Source of the DNA: Lyophyllum atratum
Lineage: Eukaryota > Basidiomycota > Agaricomycetes > Agaricales > Lyophyllaceae
Assembly: GCA_014905825.1 (NCBI GenBank)
Contig: JACGCN010000011.1
Coordinates: 744,001 to 808,000, forward strand
Direction of reading: 5' to 3'
DNA length: 64,000 nucleotides
Shown: piece by piece, positions 34,828 through 47,074 of the stretch
How the letters are laid out: the number at the start of each line of letters is the position of its first letter
Numbering within the stretch: the stretch's first letter is position 1
Notes under the pieces: model-generated
The model's database searches: none
Told to the model about the DNA's origin: nothing
Seen by the model: the letters and a program-made list of their open reading frames with translations, nothing else
Program-made: the position numbers and the translations under genes

Positions 34828-36201
34828 TCACGGCTGATTAAAGCGCGAGTCTTCACCGTTATATAAGAACGCATCGTAAAACATGGTCCCGACTTGAGCG
34901 CCCAATAATGGCCCAAGGATTGGGCACCAGATCCAGTAATGACTGATGGTGGTCCATCAGTACCGATATTTAGCATGTGAAACAGAGGCTCTACTGACTT
35001 CCGGAAGGTGTATACAGCTTTCCCGTAACCCACCATCGACGTCAGAAGACGAGGGCCAAGATCACGAGCCGGGTTGAGTGCATAGCCTAGCATCCGGACG
35101 GCGTTCAACGGCATTTCAAGTAGATCACGGGTCGCACTTACCAGTCTGCATGCCCAAAGCAACGCCGATCCCAAGAATGAGTAGGAAAAGCGTCATTGGG
35201 AGTAGACCGTTCGGTGGTGGAGAGTTCCCGCGATCAGTAACTGCAAGCACGACAATTATCATGACCGCAGTGGCAAGGAATTCAGAAAAGAAGCATGACA
35301 CGGGGGTCATGTAATCTAACTGTATCGCCGCACAGAGTGTTTGATGAGAAATGTGCATGACTGATTGACAAACATCGGACACACCGCATAGGTAGAGAAA
35401 AGACCGGCCGTGTTGAGAGTCCGAACGCCCCGCCCGCCTTCGAAGATGTCGAGCGCATGGAAGTAGTTGGCATATACAAGCGCAGCGCCGACCAAGCCGC
35501 CCATCAGTTGACCAAAGATGTAGCCTGATCATTTACGGTCAACAGAGGTATCATATGACCCAAATAAATGACTGACCTGGTACCTTCTTCCATGGGAAGC
35601 CACGCCAAGTCGCTAATGCTAACGTCACCTGGAGAAGCTTGGTCAAGCGTTACAGGCGACGGTGATAAGCGTACGCACTGCAGGATTGATATGGCCACCC
35701 GAAATTCCTGCGCTAGCCCATACGCCCATCGCGGTACCTAATATAGAAAATAAGCCTCTGTACATGAGTGAATGCAGGACGAATTTACCGATGGCCCAAC
35801 CAAAACTTATGGAGAGGTATTCCTGCGACAGAGTGTCAACAATCCTCTGATATTCGGTGGGCACGGCTATGACGTACACCCTTGTGGCCTGCCGCGACTC
35901 CCGGACTGGTCGAAAGTACGACTTGGCAGTCGACACCAACGCCGAAGATGATCAAAATCATGACCCCGGCAAACTCAGCCATAGGTTCCCGGAGCATTTG
36001 TCTAGACCATCACGAAATTAGTACTATGTAGATGAAGAAACAGCAGGATTGAAGAACGCACTTATACTTCCACCACCAATTAGGATCAACAGCAACGTCT
36101 GCTGTCGTCAGTTCTGGGGTCGCAAGGATCTCCGCATGATGGCTCTCGCCGTGAGGCTTCTCATGGATGGAGCTGGAGGACCTTGACAGTGCCCGGGACA
36201 T
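34828..36201 (-). CDS. Aquaporin / aquaglyceroporin (MIP family)
   Basis: MIP channel for water or small solutes. The start [16 protein letters not shown] gives a Ser-rich cytosolic tail. MEFAG-like TM1 is [19 protein letters not shown]. The first pore loop is SGGHINPAV and the second is [12 protein letters not shown]; the Asp after NPAR and nearby residues resemble fungal aquaglyceroporins. TM6 is [18 protein letters not shown]. Eight introns are needed, all in frame. The simplest end is CCG TGA at 34828-34830 (FNQP-stop). That TGA lies inside a perfect GTGAGT donor; splicing to 34747 would keep phase and add 53 residues with two hydrophobic stretches, to TAA at 34588. I list the shorter form. 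Confidence 0.85.
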
Positions 36202-37369
36202 CGTTCAGATGTTTTTTGTGAGGTACCATGAACTTCTCACCCACATATATATACGAACTACCCGGAACGGGTTCCGTGATAGAGAGTAAACAGTTGAAAA
36301 TGAAGTTGTAGGGTCCCCGGCTTAGGGGGGTTCCCGAAGGTGCTGCCTGTCGTTCCCATATGTATCTGTGTGCCTATTACTGCTCAAGGGGCTAGATGCT
36401 TGAATGACGTTGTGCGGTTCACTCGCAGAATACTTCACTTCGCGTCACTTGACCTTGCATAGCATGTGGCTTTTTTAGAGCGCGTAAGAGACGCGTGTCA
36501 TACGGCGCTCTAGGCATCGAAGCTGATCAAGACTGCCGCAAATATCGTAGGAGGTGCTGGGTATCAAAAAAAGCACGAGAATGTTTCAATTTCACTAGCC
36601 TGACCGCCCATTTCTGCGTTGCTCGGGTCCATATTCATCTCGGCCTAGATATCAAGGTCAAGCTTGTTCTGCGACGAAGTAACAACGTAAAAGTGTCGAC
36701 CGCAAGGTAGATTGCCATTCGGATCCAAATTTTTGATGTTTGATGATTTCCCCAGATGGAGGAGAATTGGCGAGAAGATGGTTGCAGTTGCGGGTAAAAC
36801 TATGAAAGTGATCACCATCAACACATACTTAACCCCTTCAGCTTTGCGATCAAACAGGGGCAAATAGGACGAACCACCGTGCCAACCAGGGGCGCACAGT
36901 ACATATCCGGTTAGACGAGGAACAGCGAGGAACCTCTAAAAGGTAGAGCTATTCCGGAGCGATCGACAAAGCCCAGCTTCATGATACAGGGACTTCATGG
37001 ATCTCCCCTTAAATTTATGAATTTGTACAGAATATTAGTAGGCCATGTAATTATTCAAGTTTCAAGGTTCACGATTACAACTGCCAACCTTCGATTCGCC
37101 ATGCGGAAGGCTGTAAAACAGCTAACCCGCTAAGTAGGACAAGTACACATACTCGGGTAGGCTCAGTTGAGACTCAGACAACTGAAGCGTACGGAAATGA
37201 ATGTAGCACAAGGATGAGCAAGCGATGTTTCCTTGATATCCTCTAGCATACGCGTCGCGACACTCCAGGGTTTCCCGTATCATCTCAGCACCAGGAACGG
37301 AAGGAGAAGGGAGAAAGGGGATCCAAGAGATAGGGTACGGGCTCGGAGAGGCACTAGGAGCACACGCTG
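36202..37369. other. Intergenic upstream of aquaporin
   Basis: Aquaporin promoter at the left end, including a TATATATAT-type element near 36245. The rest has no gene that I can support. Confidence 0.5.
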
Positions 37370-38150
37370 AGGGCAAGGGCCGGAGCGGGTTGGCACAATG
37401 CAGGCAGTAAAGAGTGATTGTAATCTGGACTGACGTTCCGACGCCTGATTGTCTTGAGTACATGGCACTATCCTGAAGCACCTCAGGTCCTCAGCTACTT
37501 GCCCCAAACTGTGCTAGACTCAAGATCCCCTGAGTCAGTTCCATGTAGGCAACATCCTAGCGCGCGCCAGGAAGTTGGCACCCTGCACACGGCAGAATAC
37601 CATTGGGACTGACTTACCAGAGCCGTCACCGTCCTGAATAGACAGTCGCACTCCACAACATCTCTTCCACCCGCGCTCCGGACCATACTAGGCTCAGAGA
37701 CCGCGACTCAGTTCCATATACTTGCAGTATAGACCATCCTGGCACGCACGAGGGGGTTGACACATTGCATGCATGTAGTAGCGGACACTGGCAGTTGGAA
37801 TTGACATCCCCAGAGCCCTCTCGTCCTTGATAGGCGGCTGCACCCCGAAATATCGCAGTCACGCGCGCTCCAGATTCTGCTAGGCTCAAAGCTTCGTGCG
37901 TCAGTTCCATATGGGCACCATTCTGGCGTACAGGAGGGTGTTTGACAAAGCAAGCAGCGGAGAACAATTGGAACTGCCATTCCCCAGGGCCCTCGCCGTC
38001 CTGGATTCCAGTGGACAGCGGCACGACTAAACCAATCAGCTGCATGCACTCCAGACTGTGCTGGACTCTATCCCCGGGAGCCAGTTCCATATCGTCACCA
38101 CCCTGGCACGCGCGAGGGGTTGCAAGCAATCACTGAACGGCTGAGAGGCC
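37370..38150. repeat. Degenerate tandem repeat, unit about 173-193 bp
   Basis: Four clear units are anchored by CAGTTCCAT at 37536, 37709, 37902 and 38082, with a partial fifth at the left (from about 37370). Each unit also carries ATCCTGGCxCGCxCGAGGxxGTTG-like and CCCAGxGCCCTC-like blocks in the same order. Spacings are 173, 193 and 180 bp, so reading frame is not kept from unit to unit. The minus strand has a 167-codon open frame through it, which I regard as incidental. Confidence 0.8.
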
Positions 38151-39100
38151 ATCGGGTAAGGGCGGCAAGCTAGTGGCCCCGGCTCGGTGTTCCAAGTTCG
38201 CTGTCAATGGAGCCAAGGAAAATACATTGGACCTTGCAGATTCTGAGCCAGGTGCGAGCAAGCTTTAATCGCCGCACGATTTTGAAACGAATCGGGATGA
38301 GAGCAGGGGCTCTAGAATAGAATGACCAGAGCCGTGGGTATCAGAAGTCATCGAGAGAATGAAGTCAAAGTTCCGGAAACACACGAGCGTGAAGTCCTGT
38401 ATGATAGAAAAGAAAGGAGGCAGAGCGGGCAAATGAATGGTTCGTGATTGGGAGGAAGATAATTGAAGCTCCGATTGCAGACCTGTTCTCCTCCTCGACT
38501 GAAGTTGTATGAGTGAGGTCCCAGTCATCCAACTGTTAGCACACGACTTCGCGACCTGTCTGCTCTTTGCCCAATCCGTAGATCCCAATTCGATATGAGC
38601 CGTCTCAATATCGCTCTATTCGCGCTCCGGCCGCCTGGGGTGCACCTTTCCTTTCTGTGATTCTTCGCGTTCACGTTTTCGGCTTTTAGGCTCTTCACAA
38701 CAGCCGACTACTCTCACGTTCAATGCTTTCCGGGAACTACTTGCAGACCTGACCTCGTGCTCGAACGGCAATTTTTTCTTCGTCGTGCATACAGGCCTAG
38801 GATAGCCTAGGGTCTGGTTTGAGACCTTATAAGAGGTTTAGGGTAATCTTGACCTGCTTGGTAGCTCTCTGATTTGGGTAGGCGCCGCGTTCATGCGATC
38901 CCTATCTCTATCTCCCCGCACAGAAGGAGCACGAGGATCACATCTGTATCATTATGACATGATATTTACTATCACCTGATCGCTACACAAGGATCTTATC
39001 ATGACCAGGCTCCAATATGCTAATCGTTCTCCCCGGACATATCTAGATATCTAGAGCCCTCTCCCACAGGTATTAACTTCCTCCCTCTCGCATTATAACG
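38151..39100. other. Intergenic upstream of amidase
   Basis: No gene supported. Includes the amidase promoter. Confidence 0.5.
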
Positions 39101-41427
39101 ATGGCAACGACCTGGCGAGATATCGTCGCAGCAAAGAAACTCAGGCAGCAGGCGTCAATCCCGAAAGAATGGATCCTAATGAACTTGCCGTCTCAGGATG
39201 AGCTCAATGTCACCAGATTCCCCGAATCGAGCGGCCTCCTTTCTGCCCACGAGATAGAAATAACGAACTCAGATGTCGACGTCTTGTTGCAGAAGCTCGC
39301 GAGGGCGGAATGGTCGTCTGTACAGGTGACGACCGCGTTCGCGAAGCGAGCTATCATCGCACATCAGTTGGTGCGTATTCGCTCATGAAGTCGACCAATC
39401 AATATGTCGAGGGTACCGAATACCTGATATGAATTCTAGACCAACTGCCTCACCGAAATATTCATCGACCGTGCATTGGTCCGAGCTTCCGAGCTCGATG
39501 AGCATTTGAAAACAACAGGAAAGGTAGTTGGCGCTCTGCATGGTGACTACGCTAGCATATTTGAAGTGCAAATGTCTCCTGATCATGTTTCCAGGACTGC
39601 CCGTTTCTTTGAAGGACCAGATCAGCCTCGAGGGCGTCGAATCTACGATGGGTATGATTATTGTAGCATCACAAAGTAGGGTCCGTCAATTAAAGTGAAC
39701 CCTAGGGTATGTCTCGTGGATTGGGCAGTATGCCGAGCGCAACGCTGTCCTCGTCGACGCGCTAGAATCGCTTGGCGCTGTCCTATACGTCAAGACTAAT
39801 ATCCCGCAGACGCTCATGGTATGAGTTGATTTCGATTTCGCTTGCATGATTGCCCACACGAGGACAGTGGCCAGAGACATTTAATCATGTATTCGGAAGA
39901 ACGACGAATCCTCATAATCGCTCCCTCACCTCCGGAGGGTCCTCAGGAGGCGAGGGTGCTCTTATTGGTATTTGTGTTGCATTCATTTCTCGGTCCCTGA
40001 TCTTACACATGTCCTAGCGCTCAAGGGCGCACCAATTGGTACGTCCACCCGTATATGCTTGCATCGCGCATTTTTCATAATGAAATTCCTCAAGGCGTCG
40101 GCTCTGATATTGGCGGGTAGGCAGTCCTTTCAGCACCGTCGTGTAGCTTCTCGGATGACAATTCCGTAACAGGTCGGTTCGCATTCCATCCGCCTTTTGC
40201 GGAACGTACGGCTTCAGGCCTTCGACAGGACGAGTCCCGTACGGTGGCTCCGTCAATTCACTCGAGGGCCAAGACTCCCTTCCATCTGTGCTCGGGCCCC
40301 TTTCCAACTCCATCGGTGGGCTTAAAGCATTTATCCAGGGTGTCCTTAGCCAGAAGACCTGGTTGCGGGATCCGTTGGTCATAAGGAAAGGTTGGGACGA
40401 AGACGAATATCGTCTGGCTGAGCATGGAAGAGGAAAGGACCTCTGTTTTGCCATTCTTTGGAACGATGGCCAAGTCGTGCCACACCCTCCGGTTATACGA
40501 GGTTTAGAAATGACAAAGAAGGCTTTACTGGCCGCCGGCCATAAGGGCAAGTCGACCTATTTTTCTGTTGATCAGAAACTCACCGCTGTGTCCAGTGATC
40601 GACTGGAAACCCCTCAAACATAACGATATCAACGATCTCGCTGTAAGATAGAGACGGCATCCCGTCACTTGTTACATAGATTCTGATCAGGTTATCTTCC
40701 AGCGTGCCATATTCGGCGCTGGCATGGCGCAGGACTTTGACGTGGTAACCACCTTGACTGGCGAGCCTCTGATAAGCCACATGGGCTTGGAGCAGGAGAT
40801 CCCCATCAGTAAACCAGTCATCGCTGCAGTAGCTGGTGGAGACTCCGCTTATGACCTCTGGCAAATCCAGAAGAAGAAGCGCGACTTGCGTCGTGAGCAT
40901 CTGGAGTACTGGCTGGCCACTGCGAGCGTTACGGGCACTGGACGACCGGTCGATGCGATTATTTCTCCTGTGGCACCTTACACGGCTACGCCTCATGGGA
41001 AGAATGTGTGAGTGCGGTGATTTTCAAGTGGTGCGGTTTTTCTCACATTCAAAGGATGACATAGTAATGTGAATTATACCATGGTCTGGAATACTCTCGA
41101 CTACCCAGCCCTAGTCATCCCAGTGTCTAAGGTTGACCCGGTTCTCGATCAGAAGAAGCCAGCCCACGGATTCCTTGGTGACGAGGATAAAGTCAACTAC
41201 GAATTATGTGCGTCGACCTGAATTACCCTATTGACTCGGTCGATGGTCTAACCTGTGTATCATAATTAGACGAGCCGGCCACCTTCAAAGATGGCCCTGT
41301 CACGGTGCAGGTTGTTGGAAGGACGCACGAGGAGGAAGCTGTCATAGCAATGGCGGGGATCGTTGATGCCGCTCTGAAGGCGCAGGCGCAACATCACGCA
41401 CACTCCGGAAGTTGGAGCCGTATGTGA
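39101..41427 (+). CDS. Amidase (acetamidase-like, amidase-signature family)
   Basis: Hydrolyses an amide to carboxylate and ammonia with a Ser-cisSer-Lys triad. About 560 aa in ten or so exons. Start MATTWRDIVAAKKLRQQ; then LPVSLKDQ supplies the catalytic Lys, SLTSGGSSGGEGALIAL is the signature with the cis-Ser, and GSDIGGSVRIPSAFCGTYGF, restored across an intron, carries the nucleophile Ser. The C-terminal part has YTMVWNTLDYPALVIPVSK and the end HSGSWSRM. One intron uses a GC donor (40547, GCAAGT) to join GHK to VIDWKPLKH. All key residues are present. Physiological amide unknown; fungal relatives serve nitrogen scavenging. Confidence 0.88.
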
Positions 41428-42160
41428 CGTACAGGGTATAGATGCGATGCACTGAATTTAACGATCTTCACCTGTTAACTCTGACTTGAATGGATTGGCT
41501 GGATGTCCGACTTTTTATCAACAGAAGCTAGCCGCAGATAAGTTCCCAGGAAACAAAGGTAACCCGTGGAGAACATGCGACAGTCTTCGAGACAAGGTCT
41601 GGGAGAAGAGCCTTGGTTTGATAAGGAGCAACTTGTGTCCGCCATGTCGGAGAGAACGCCTTGATCGTTCGGTGGTCGATCCAACAGTTGAACCCATATC
41701 TCTACGACCAACTCCACTATCCCAGGGGTCGGTGAAGTAGTAGTACTCATTGGAATTTTGAAGCGAAAAACGAGGTCAATAGCTGGAGGAGGGTCAAACG
41801 CATGAATGCATATTTTGAGAATATGGGCTAATATGGGAAGGCGCGATCGGAGTGGTTGAATTTCGAGGAAGCACGCAAGGGAGGGAGATAGCAAGCGGCG
41901 CGTTCCTCTCTACGTAAACGACCTGTTCTGCAGTAGCTGTGTTGTCCTTTTGATAGACAAGGATGCTGAACCGGTGTGGTACTTGGATGGTACACAGGCT
42001 TCATGAGGTCAAGGTGAAAAGGGTTCGCGGAGCGAACACGAGAGCGAGCGGCCCGAGGACGGGAAGCCTTTGACCAACATAGGCAAACAGAGCTTGGTAA
42101 CGCCCACCACGACGCCAACGCAATCGCCAACGTCGCCGACCGACAAACCATAAAATCACA
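41428..42160. other. Intergenic between amidase and ISD11
   Basis: A minus-strand frame at 41475-41894 (139 codons) has no recognisable domain and is not supported as a gene. Promoter of ISD11 at the right end. Confidence 0.5.
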
Positions 42161-42520
42161 ATGACGACCCCACCCACCCGCCGCGCCATCCTCGACCTCT
42201 ACTCGACAATGCTCCGCACGTCGCGCTCCTTCAGCTCATACAACTTCCGCGAATACTTCCAGCGTCGCACGAAGGACACTTTCAGAGAAATGCAGGTCCG
42301 TTGCCTCTGCGTGTTTTTTCCCAGTCAACGCGATCTTACTCGTGTTCTTGTGCAGGCGGAGACGGACCCAAGTAGGGTGCGGAATCTGTACTCTGACGCC
42401 GTGAAGGAGCTTGCTGTACTCCGGCGCAGCGCGATTGTGAACCAGCTTTATGGGGGCTGGAGGTTGGCTGTGGAGAAGGAGAGAGAGCCGGGGACGTTTA
42501 AGGAGAGGTCGGATAATTGA
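42161..42520 (+). CDS. ISD11: LYR-motif protein ISD11 (LYRM4)
   Basis: 99 aa from exons 42161-42295 and 42356-42520. ISD11 stabilises the cysteine desulfurase Nfs1 in the mitochondrial iron-sulfur cluster assembly complex, together with acyl carrier protein. The LYR-type start RRAILDLYSTMLRTSRSFSS, followed by YNFREYFQRRTKDTFREM, is diagnostic. The second helix pair RVRNLYSDAVKELAVLRRSA and VNQLYGGWRLAVE also matches. Length fits the family. It is convergent with RCF1, another mitochondrial protein gene, about 300 bp away. Confidence 0.93.
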   Translation: MTTPPTRRAILDLYSTMLRTSRSFSSYNFREYFQRRTKDTFREMQVRCLCVFFPSQRDLTRVLVQAETDPSRVRNLYSDAVKELAVLRRSAIVNQLYGGWRLAVEKEREPGTFKERSDN

Positions 42521-42816
42521 GATTGGGCTGAGGAGTGGAGTCGAGGCGGAGCTGATTAGGTTTTGGATCAAGTTCAGAGGCGAGGGACCTCCGAGAAATA
42601 CCGGGGCACTGGGGATACAGTCGAGGAGGCGTGAGCGACGCCCAGCCGTGTACTTACTAGTACTTTGATACCGCTCTCCCGGGCGTTCGTCGATGTTGTG
42701 GATAATACTACGCCTGTCCGGGTAGCGAAGTCTTCGAAGAGGCGTGCAGTAAATTATTCGTGTATGCTACGAGGCGAAATAATACATGTCCGTAGAACCT
42801 ATGCGCGCAGTGGTCG

Positions 42817-43480
42817 TTATGACTTCGTGGTGGAGTTGTCCGTAGGGCTTGTACTTGGAGGCTGTTTCGAGGAGTCTGTGGATCCCGAACTTCGACCCCA
42901 GCCGAGCCATCCCATCCAACCTCCCGAACTTCTCGCTGAGCCGGTATTGGTATCTCTCGCCTCGCTCGCGCTCCCGGGGTTCGTAGGCTCCCTCCCATTC
43001 CGTCTCGCCTTCCTGAGCTCAGACTCCAAGTCATGCGCCTCCTCCGCACCCCTCAACCTCTCCTCAAACTCGTCCTTCTCCCGTGCCACCTTCTCCAGCC
43101 GTCGCTGCTCCACATCCACGTCGTTACGGGTCAGCGTGGGGTCCGAGGAGGCTCCGACGTCTTTATTCCGCATGCTGTAGGTCCCGGCTACGATGGCGAC
43201 GATGGTGAGACCTTGGGCTGCGACGCGCACACGGAGCCAGTGGTTGAAAGAGTGAGACTGGCCACGTCGCATTTTGACCATGGCGACTACGAGTGCGCCG
43301 ACGGTAGCGAGGGATCCTGTGGGTCAAGGATAGGTATGTCGGGGCTTGGAGGAGATGAGATAGGGTGTGCTCACCGAGAGGGACCCATGGGTTTTCTTTG
43401 AATTTACGCGATGCTTTTTCTCGGTATGTTTCCATGCCTGGCACATGGCGGGGTGTTGCGATAGTGGTGGGATTGCTCAT
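42817..43480 (-). CDS. RCF1: Respiratory supercomplex factor 1 (HIG1 domain)
   Basis: 201 aa from exons 43480-43375 and 43316-42817. Rcf1 sits in the inner mitochondrial membrane and helps cytochrome c oxidase assemble and associate with complex III. The HIG1 domain is complete: YREKASRKFKENPWVPLG, then LATVGALVVAMVKMRRGQS, and FNHWLRVRVAAQGLTIVAIV as the second hairpin helix. The C-terminus has a charged coiled-coil (RRLEKVAREKDEFEERL) and a Ser/Gly/Thr-rich tail. The exon junction falls exactly at PLG/SLATVG, typical for the family. Confidence 0.92.
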
Positions 43481-44047
43481 GGTATTTCAAGTTAGGTATG
43501 GTGTGTTCGGTATCTGAATCCTGAAGAAATACGGTCCAATGGAGCTCGCGCTTCTGGTGGACGATCGGGAGGGCAGCTGAACGACGGTCGTGACAAGATC
43601 CACTTGGAAAATAAAAGCACAGACCTGGAAAGACCCTGAGCCTTGCGTCCTTGAGCTGGTCGAGTATAGGTATGAGACGTGACAAGTCAGTGACGAGAAG
43701 AACGCCGGATCAATTCACAAACAAATATTGGAGCAACACGCTATCACCTCCTCCGGATTCACCACCTCACAGATATAAAACTGATCTATACGAGCGGTAC
43801 ACGCCATGGTACCAGTAGCCTTGCGCAGAAACTGGTGCCTCGGCGGTTTTTATTCGGCGCTTACGAACCCGGTGATCTCGATCAAAAATGAGGCCGCTTG
43901 CCGGCGGGACAACCTTTTCGATCATGCCGCCACCACTCCCAGCACTCAGAGTCACAACGGCCGACGGCCATCCACAAAGGCAGAGGTTTAACGCGGACAC
44001 TATGATCTCAATAAAAGCGAACGGCCCGCTCTTGGCTGCAGCCATCC
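43481..44047. other. Divergent promoter region, RCF1 / MFS
   Basis: Short frames on both strands without family signal. Promoters for RCF1 (minus) and the DHA1 transporter (plus). Confidence 0.5.
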
Positions 44048-46537
44048 ATGTACTCAACCCCCTCCTCCACGACGCCGACCGTCTTAGGTGACGGCCTCGT
44101 CGTCAAATCTCTCGAGGACCTCAATGAATCTATTGACCCTCGCATAAGTCTTGGGGACCGACCTACCGCCTCGCAGCTCGATGAGACGTTGACCCGCCAA
44201 CTAAGCAATCTGGTTTGGCCGCCGCCTGCAGGAGACGAAGCCCCTTCGCCTTCGCATAGGGAGAAGGCCGGCACCCCAAATGGAGATGAACCCATCTACG
44301 TGCGTTCTCGCAACGACTTTTTGCTCTACCTCCTTCCCTAACATTCAAAATCTAGATTGAGTTCGAGGAAGGCGACAAACGCAACCCTATCAACTTTAGC
44401 CTACGTCGGAAATGGGCAATCACAACCCTAGCCTGCATCTCAACTGTCTTCGCAGGTGAGTACCACTGCTCCCCTCGCCATCTCTAAACCTAAAGCCCAA
44501 CAGCTTCGACCGCCTCCACCTACAACATGGGCCTCTCCTCAATGACCCGGGATCTCAACTGCACCCAATTCCAAGGCCTCATCGGCCTCAGCGTCTACGC
44601 CCTCGGCTTCGGCGTCGTCCCTCTCGTTACAGCCTCCTTCAGCGAGGAATTTGGCCGCCAGCCGCTGTACATTGGCTCATTCCTTGGATTCTTCCTCATG
44701 TATATGATGGTCGCACTGTAAGTATATCCTTCCCCTGCCTCTCACACCGTATGCATACCTGACCGCCGCCATTCCATAGCTCGAAGAACATCCAAACAGT
44801 TATCCTGGCACGTCTACTACAAGGCGCATTTGGCTCGACGGGATCCACCATGGTCGGAGGGACGGTTGCAGACATATGGCTTCCTCAAGAGTACGTTCAC
44901 TGTTTTTACCCCCCGCCCCAGTCTCTGACAAATCAACAGCCGTGGTCTACCCATGACCATGTTCACTGTAGCCTCCATCGCCGGCACAGGCCTGGGTCCC
45001 GTATGGTCAGGATGGGTCGAAATGAACCCCAAGCTCGAGTGGCGATGGATACAGTGGATACAAATGATGTACGTCCCTTGCTTGCTATCACTGCTCCGAC
45101 CAGGACTAAATTGATATTGCTACCGGCCTTCAAGACTATGTTCCGGCCTCTTGATATCCATTCCCATCGTAATGAAAGAAACGCGGACGTCCGTCCTCCT
45201 CATGCGGATAGTCAAGAAGCTCCGGAGGAAGACCGGGAATTCGAGATACCGCGCTAGAGTGGAAGACGAGCGGGCGAGTCTTAGAACGCTTATCGTCATT
45301 TCTTGTACCAGGCCGGTTTGTACGTTATTTGACTGTATCCTTGTGGTTATAGAAGGAAGCTAACGTGGGTTGCAGATCTGATGTTGACGGAGCCGATCGT
45401 CCTTTTCTTCAGTGTACGCCACGGCTCGTTGCTGATCTACCTTGTAGAAATCCTGACACATCATCTTACTCTAGATCTGGATTGGGTTCGCCTGGGGTGT
45501 CATGTACTGCCTCATCACGTCAGTATACTTCCATTTTCTGCCACAAAGATTCCAGCTAACATGTAGTTGTGGCACATAGTTCAGTTACAGGGGTGTTCAC
45601 CACCCTACATGGCTTCAACATCGGTGAAGTCGGTACTCTATATTGTACCATGGCGTGAGTTTTGCTACGCCACATATACCCATGTTGAGGTCGCTAACTA
45701 GTTCATACCATCAGTGTTGCAGCCCTTCTTGGGGTCATGACCAATCTCTACCAAGACCGTCTCTACCAGTACGCATTCCCTCGCCCCTTTGTACGCCACC
45801 GTAAACTAACCGGCCGGTAACAGCAAACAATTCGCAGCCCGCGGTCATGAAGCGCGTCTCCACACCGCGTGCTTTGCTGCGCTGCTCCTCCCCATTGCGA
45901 TGTTCATATACGCTTGGACTGCCTACGCCCATATACACTGGATCGCCGGTGCCATTGGTATTACGGTGCGTACCAACTCACGGCGTTGAATATCCCGGGT
46001 AGCGGCTCATGATTTAACTAACACCAGATATACATGTGGGCGACATTCATCATCTACTCCGCTGTCTTCTCCTACCTCGCCGACTGGTATGTGGCTTCCC
46101 AACCTTTCCTTCCTCACAAATCAAGCGCTAAATAATGAAATATTATGTAGTTACGGCCCCTTTGCATCATCCGCACTCGCAGGGCAAAGTCTATTCCGTC
46201 AGTATCCCTCCGCTTGACTCCACGGACTTGTTATTAGACAATTGGTACACTAGGAAACCTCATGGCCATGGTTTTCCCGCTCTTCACGCGGCAGATGTTC
46301 CGCGCCCTCGGCTACCCGTGGGGGAACACCATTTTCGCACTCATTGCTGTACTCATGATACCTATACCCTTCGTGCGTACACCTCTCCCTTTCCTTCTTT
46401 CTCTGGTTTAACAAGCATGGTACTAATGACATCTGGCTCTCATGTAGGCGCTTTTCTTCTTCGGACCCGCTATCAGGAGAAAAAGCAAGTTTTCTCGCGT
46501 GGTGGCGGAGTCGGAGAAGTTGGCTGCGAGTAGATAG
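44048..46537 (+). CDS. MFS transporter, DHA1 (polyamine/drug-type)
   Basis: Twelve-TM proton antiporter family that exports polyamines or xenobiotics at the plasma membrane. About 12 exons. The N-terminal 90 residues are hydrophilic; IEFEEGDKRNPINFSLRRKW is the standard DHA1 lead into TM1. TM2-TM3 include YALGFGVVPLVTASFSEEFG and RQPLYIGSFLGFF, with the motif A equivalent at SEEFGRQPLY. Further on are LARLLQGAFGSTGSTMVGG, TVADIW and DRGLPMTMFTVASIAG, then the central loop KETRTSVLLMRIVKKLRRKT. The C-terminal half carries LTEPIVLFFS, FTTLHGFNIGEVGTL, MVFPLFTRQMFRALGYPWG and FFFGPAIRRKSKF. No break seen. Substrate cannot be told. Confidence 0.87.
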
Positions 46538-47074
46538 TGCCGCTCATTCTTAACTTTTAGATTTCGGGACGCTTTTGCGCTTATGATTATGATAGATGTT
46601 CCTCACGGAGATGGTTTGTTTAGGTTTACGTCCATGGATTGCTGACATTCATTTGCATACTGCTTGTATTAGATATTTTAGAGCACATAGTTTTTTTTTC
46701 TTCGTCCTTCGTTTTGTGGTGGTTGGGGGCTTATTGTTATGTAGATGTTATGCCATTTGCACGAGACTGCGGATTTTAGCGCACACAGTATTTTGGCTAA
46801 CCTTATTTTTGTAGTGGTCGGGGGTGTACTGTCATGTCGAGGCTTATGCCTTTCGCTCGACGAGACCGCCAGCTTTATGCAATGCGAGAACGTCTGTAAT
46901 GGTACTCCCTTGCCAATGCAGCACGGATGAGTAGATGTTTTTTACATGATTATAAATGAGAAGGCCGAGAAATACAGGGACCTGTGGTCGATACATAGAT
47001 TTACAAAGCAGTGGAACGTGTGGATTGCGAGATACCTATCAAGGTTGGGAATTAGTGAGAAATCCCTGTGAGGA
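46538..47074. repeat. Convergent spacer with a direct repeat of about 75 bp
   Basis: Two imperfect copies, about 46712-46786 and 46805-46880. Each runs TTTTGTxGTGGTxGGGGG, then TGTxATGTxGAxG, TTATGCC, and CGAGACxGC. They lie just downstream of the MFS gene. No coding potential recognised. Confidence 0.6.

Noticed and set aside
37626..38129. 167-codon minus-strand open frame through the tandem repeat
   Set aside because: Unit lengths of 173 and 193 bp shift the frame between units, and no family or splice support exists; likely incidental to GC-rich repeats.
41475..41894. 139-codon minus-strand open frame after the amidase
   Set aside because: No domain, no coherent intron pattern, and it sits in the amidase 3' flank.
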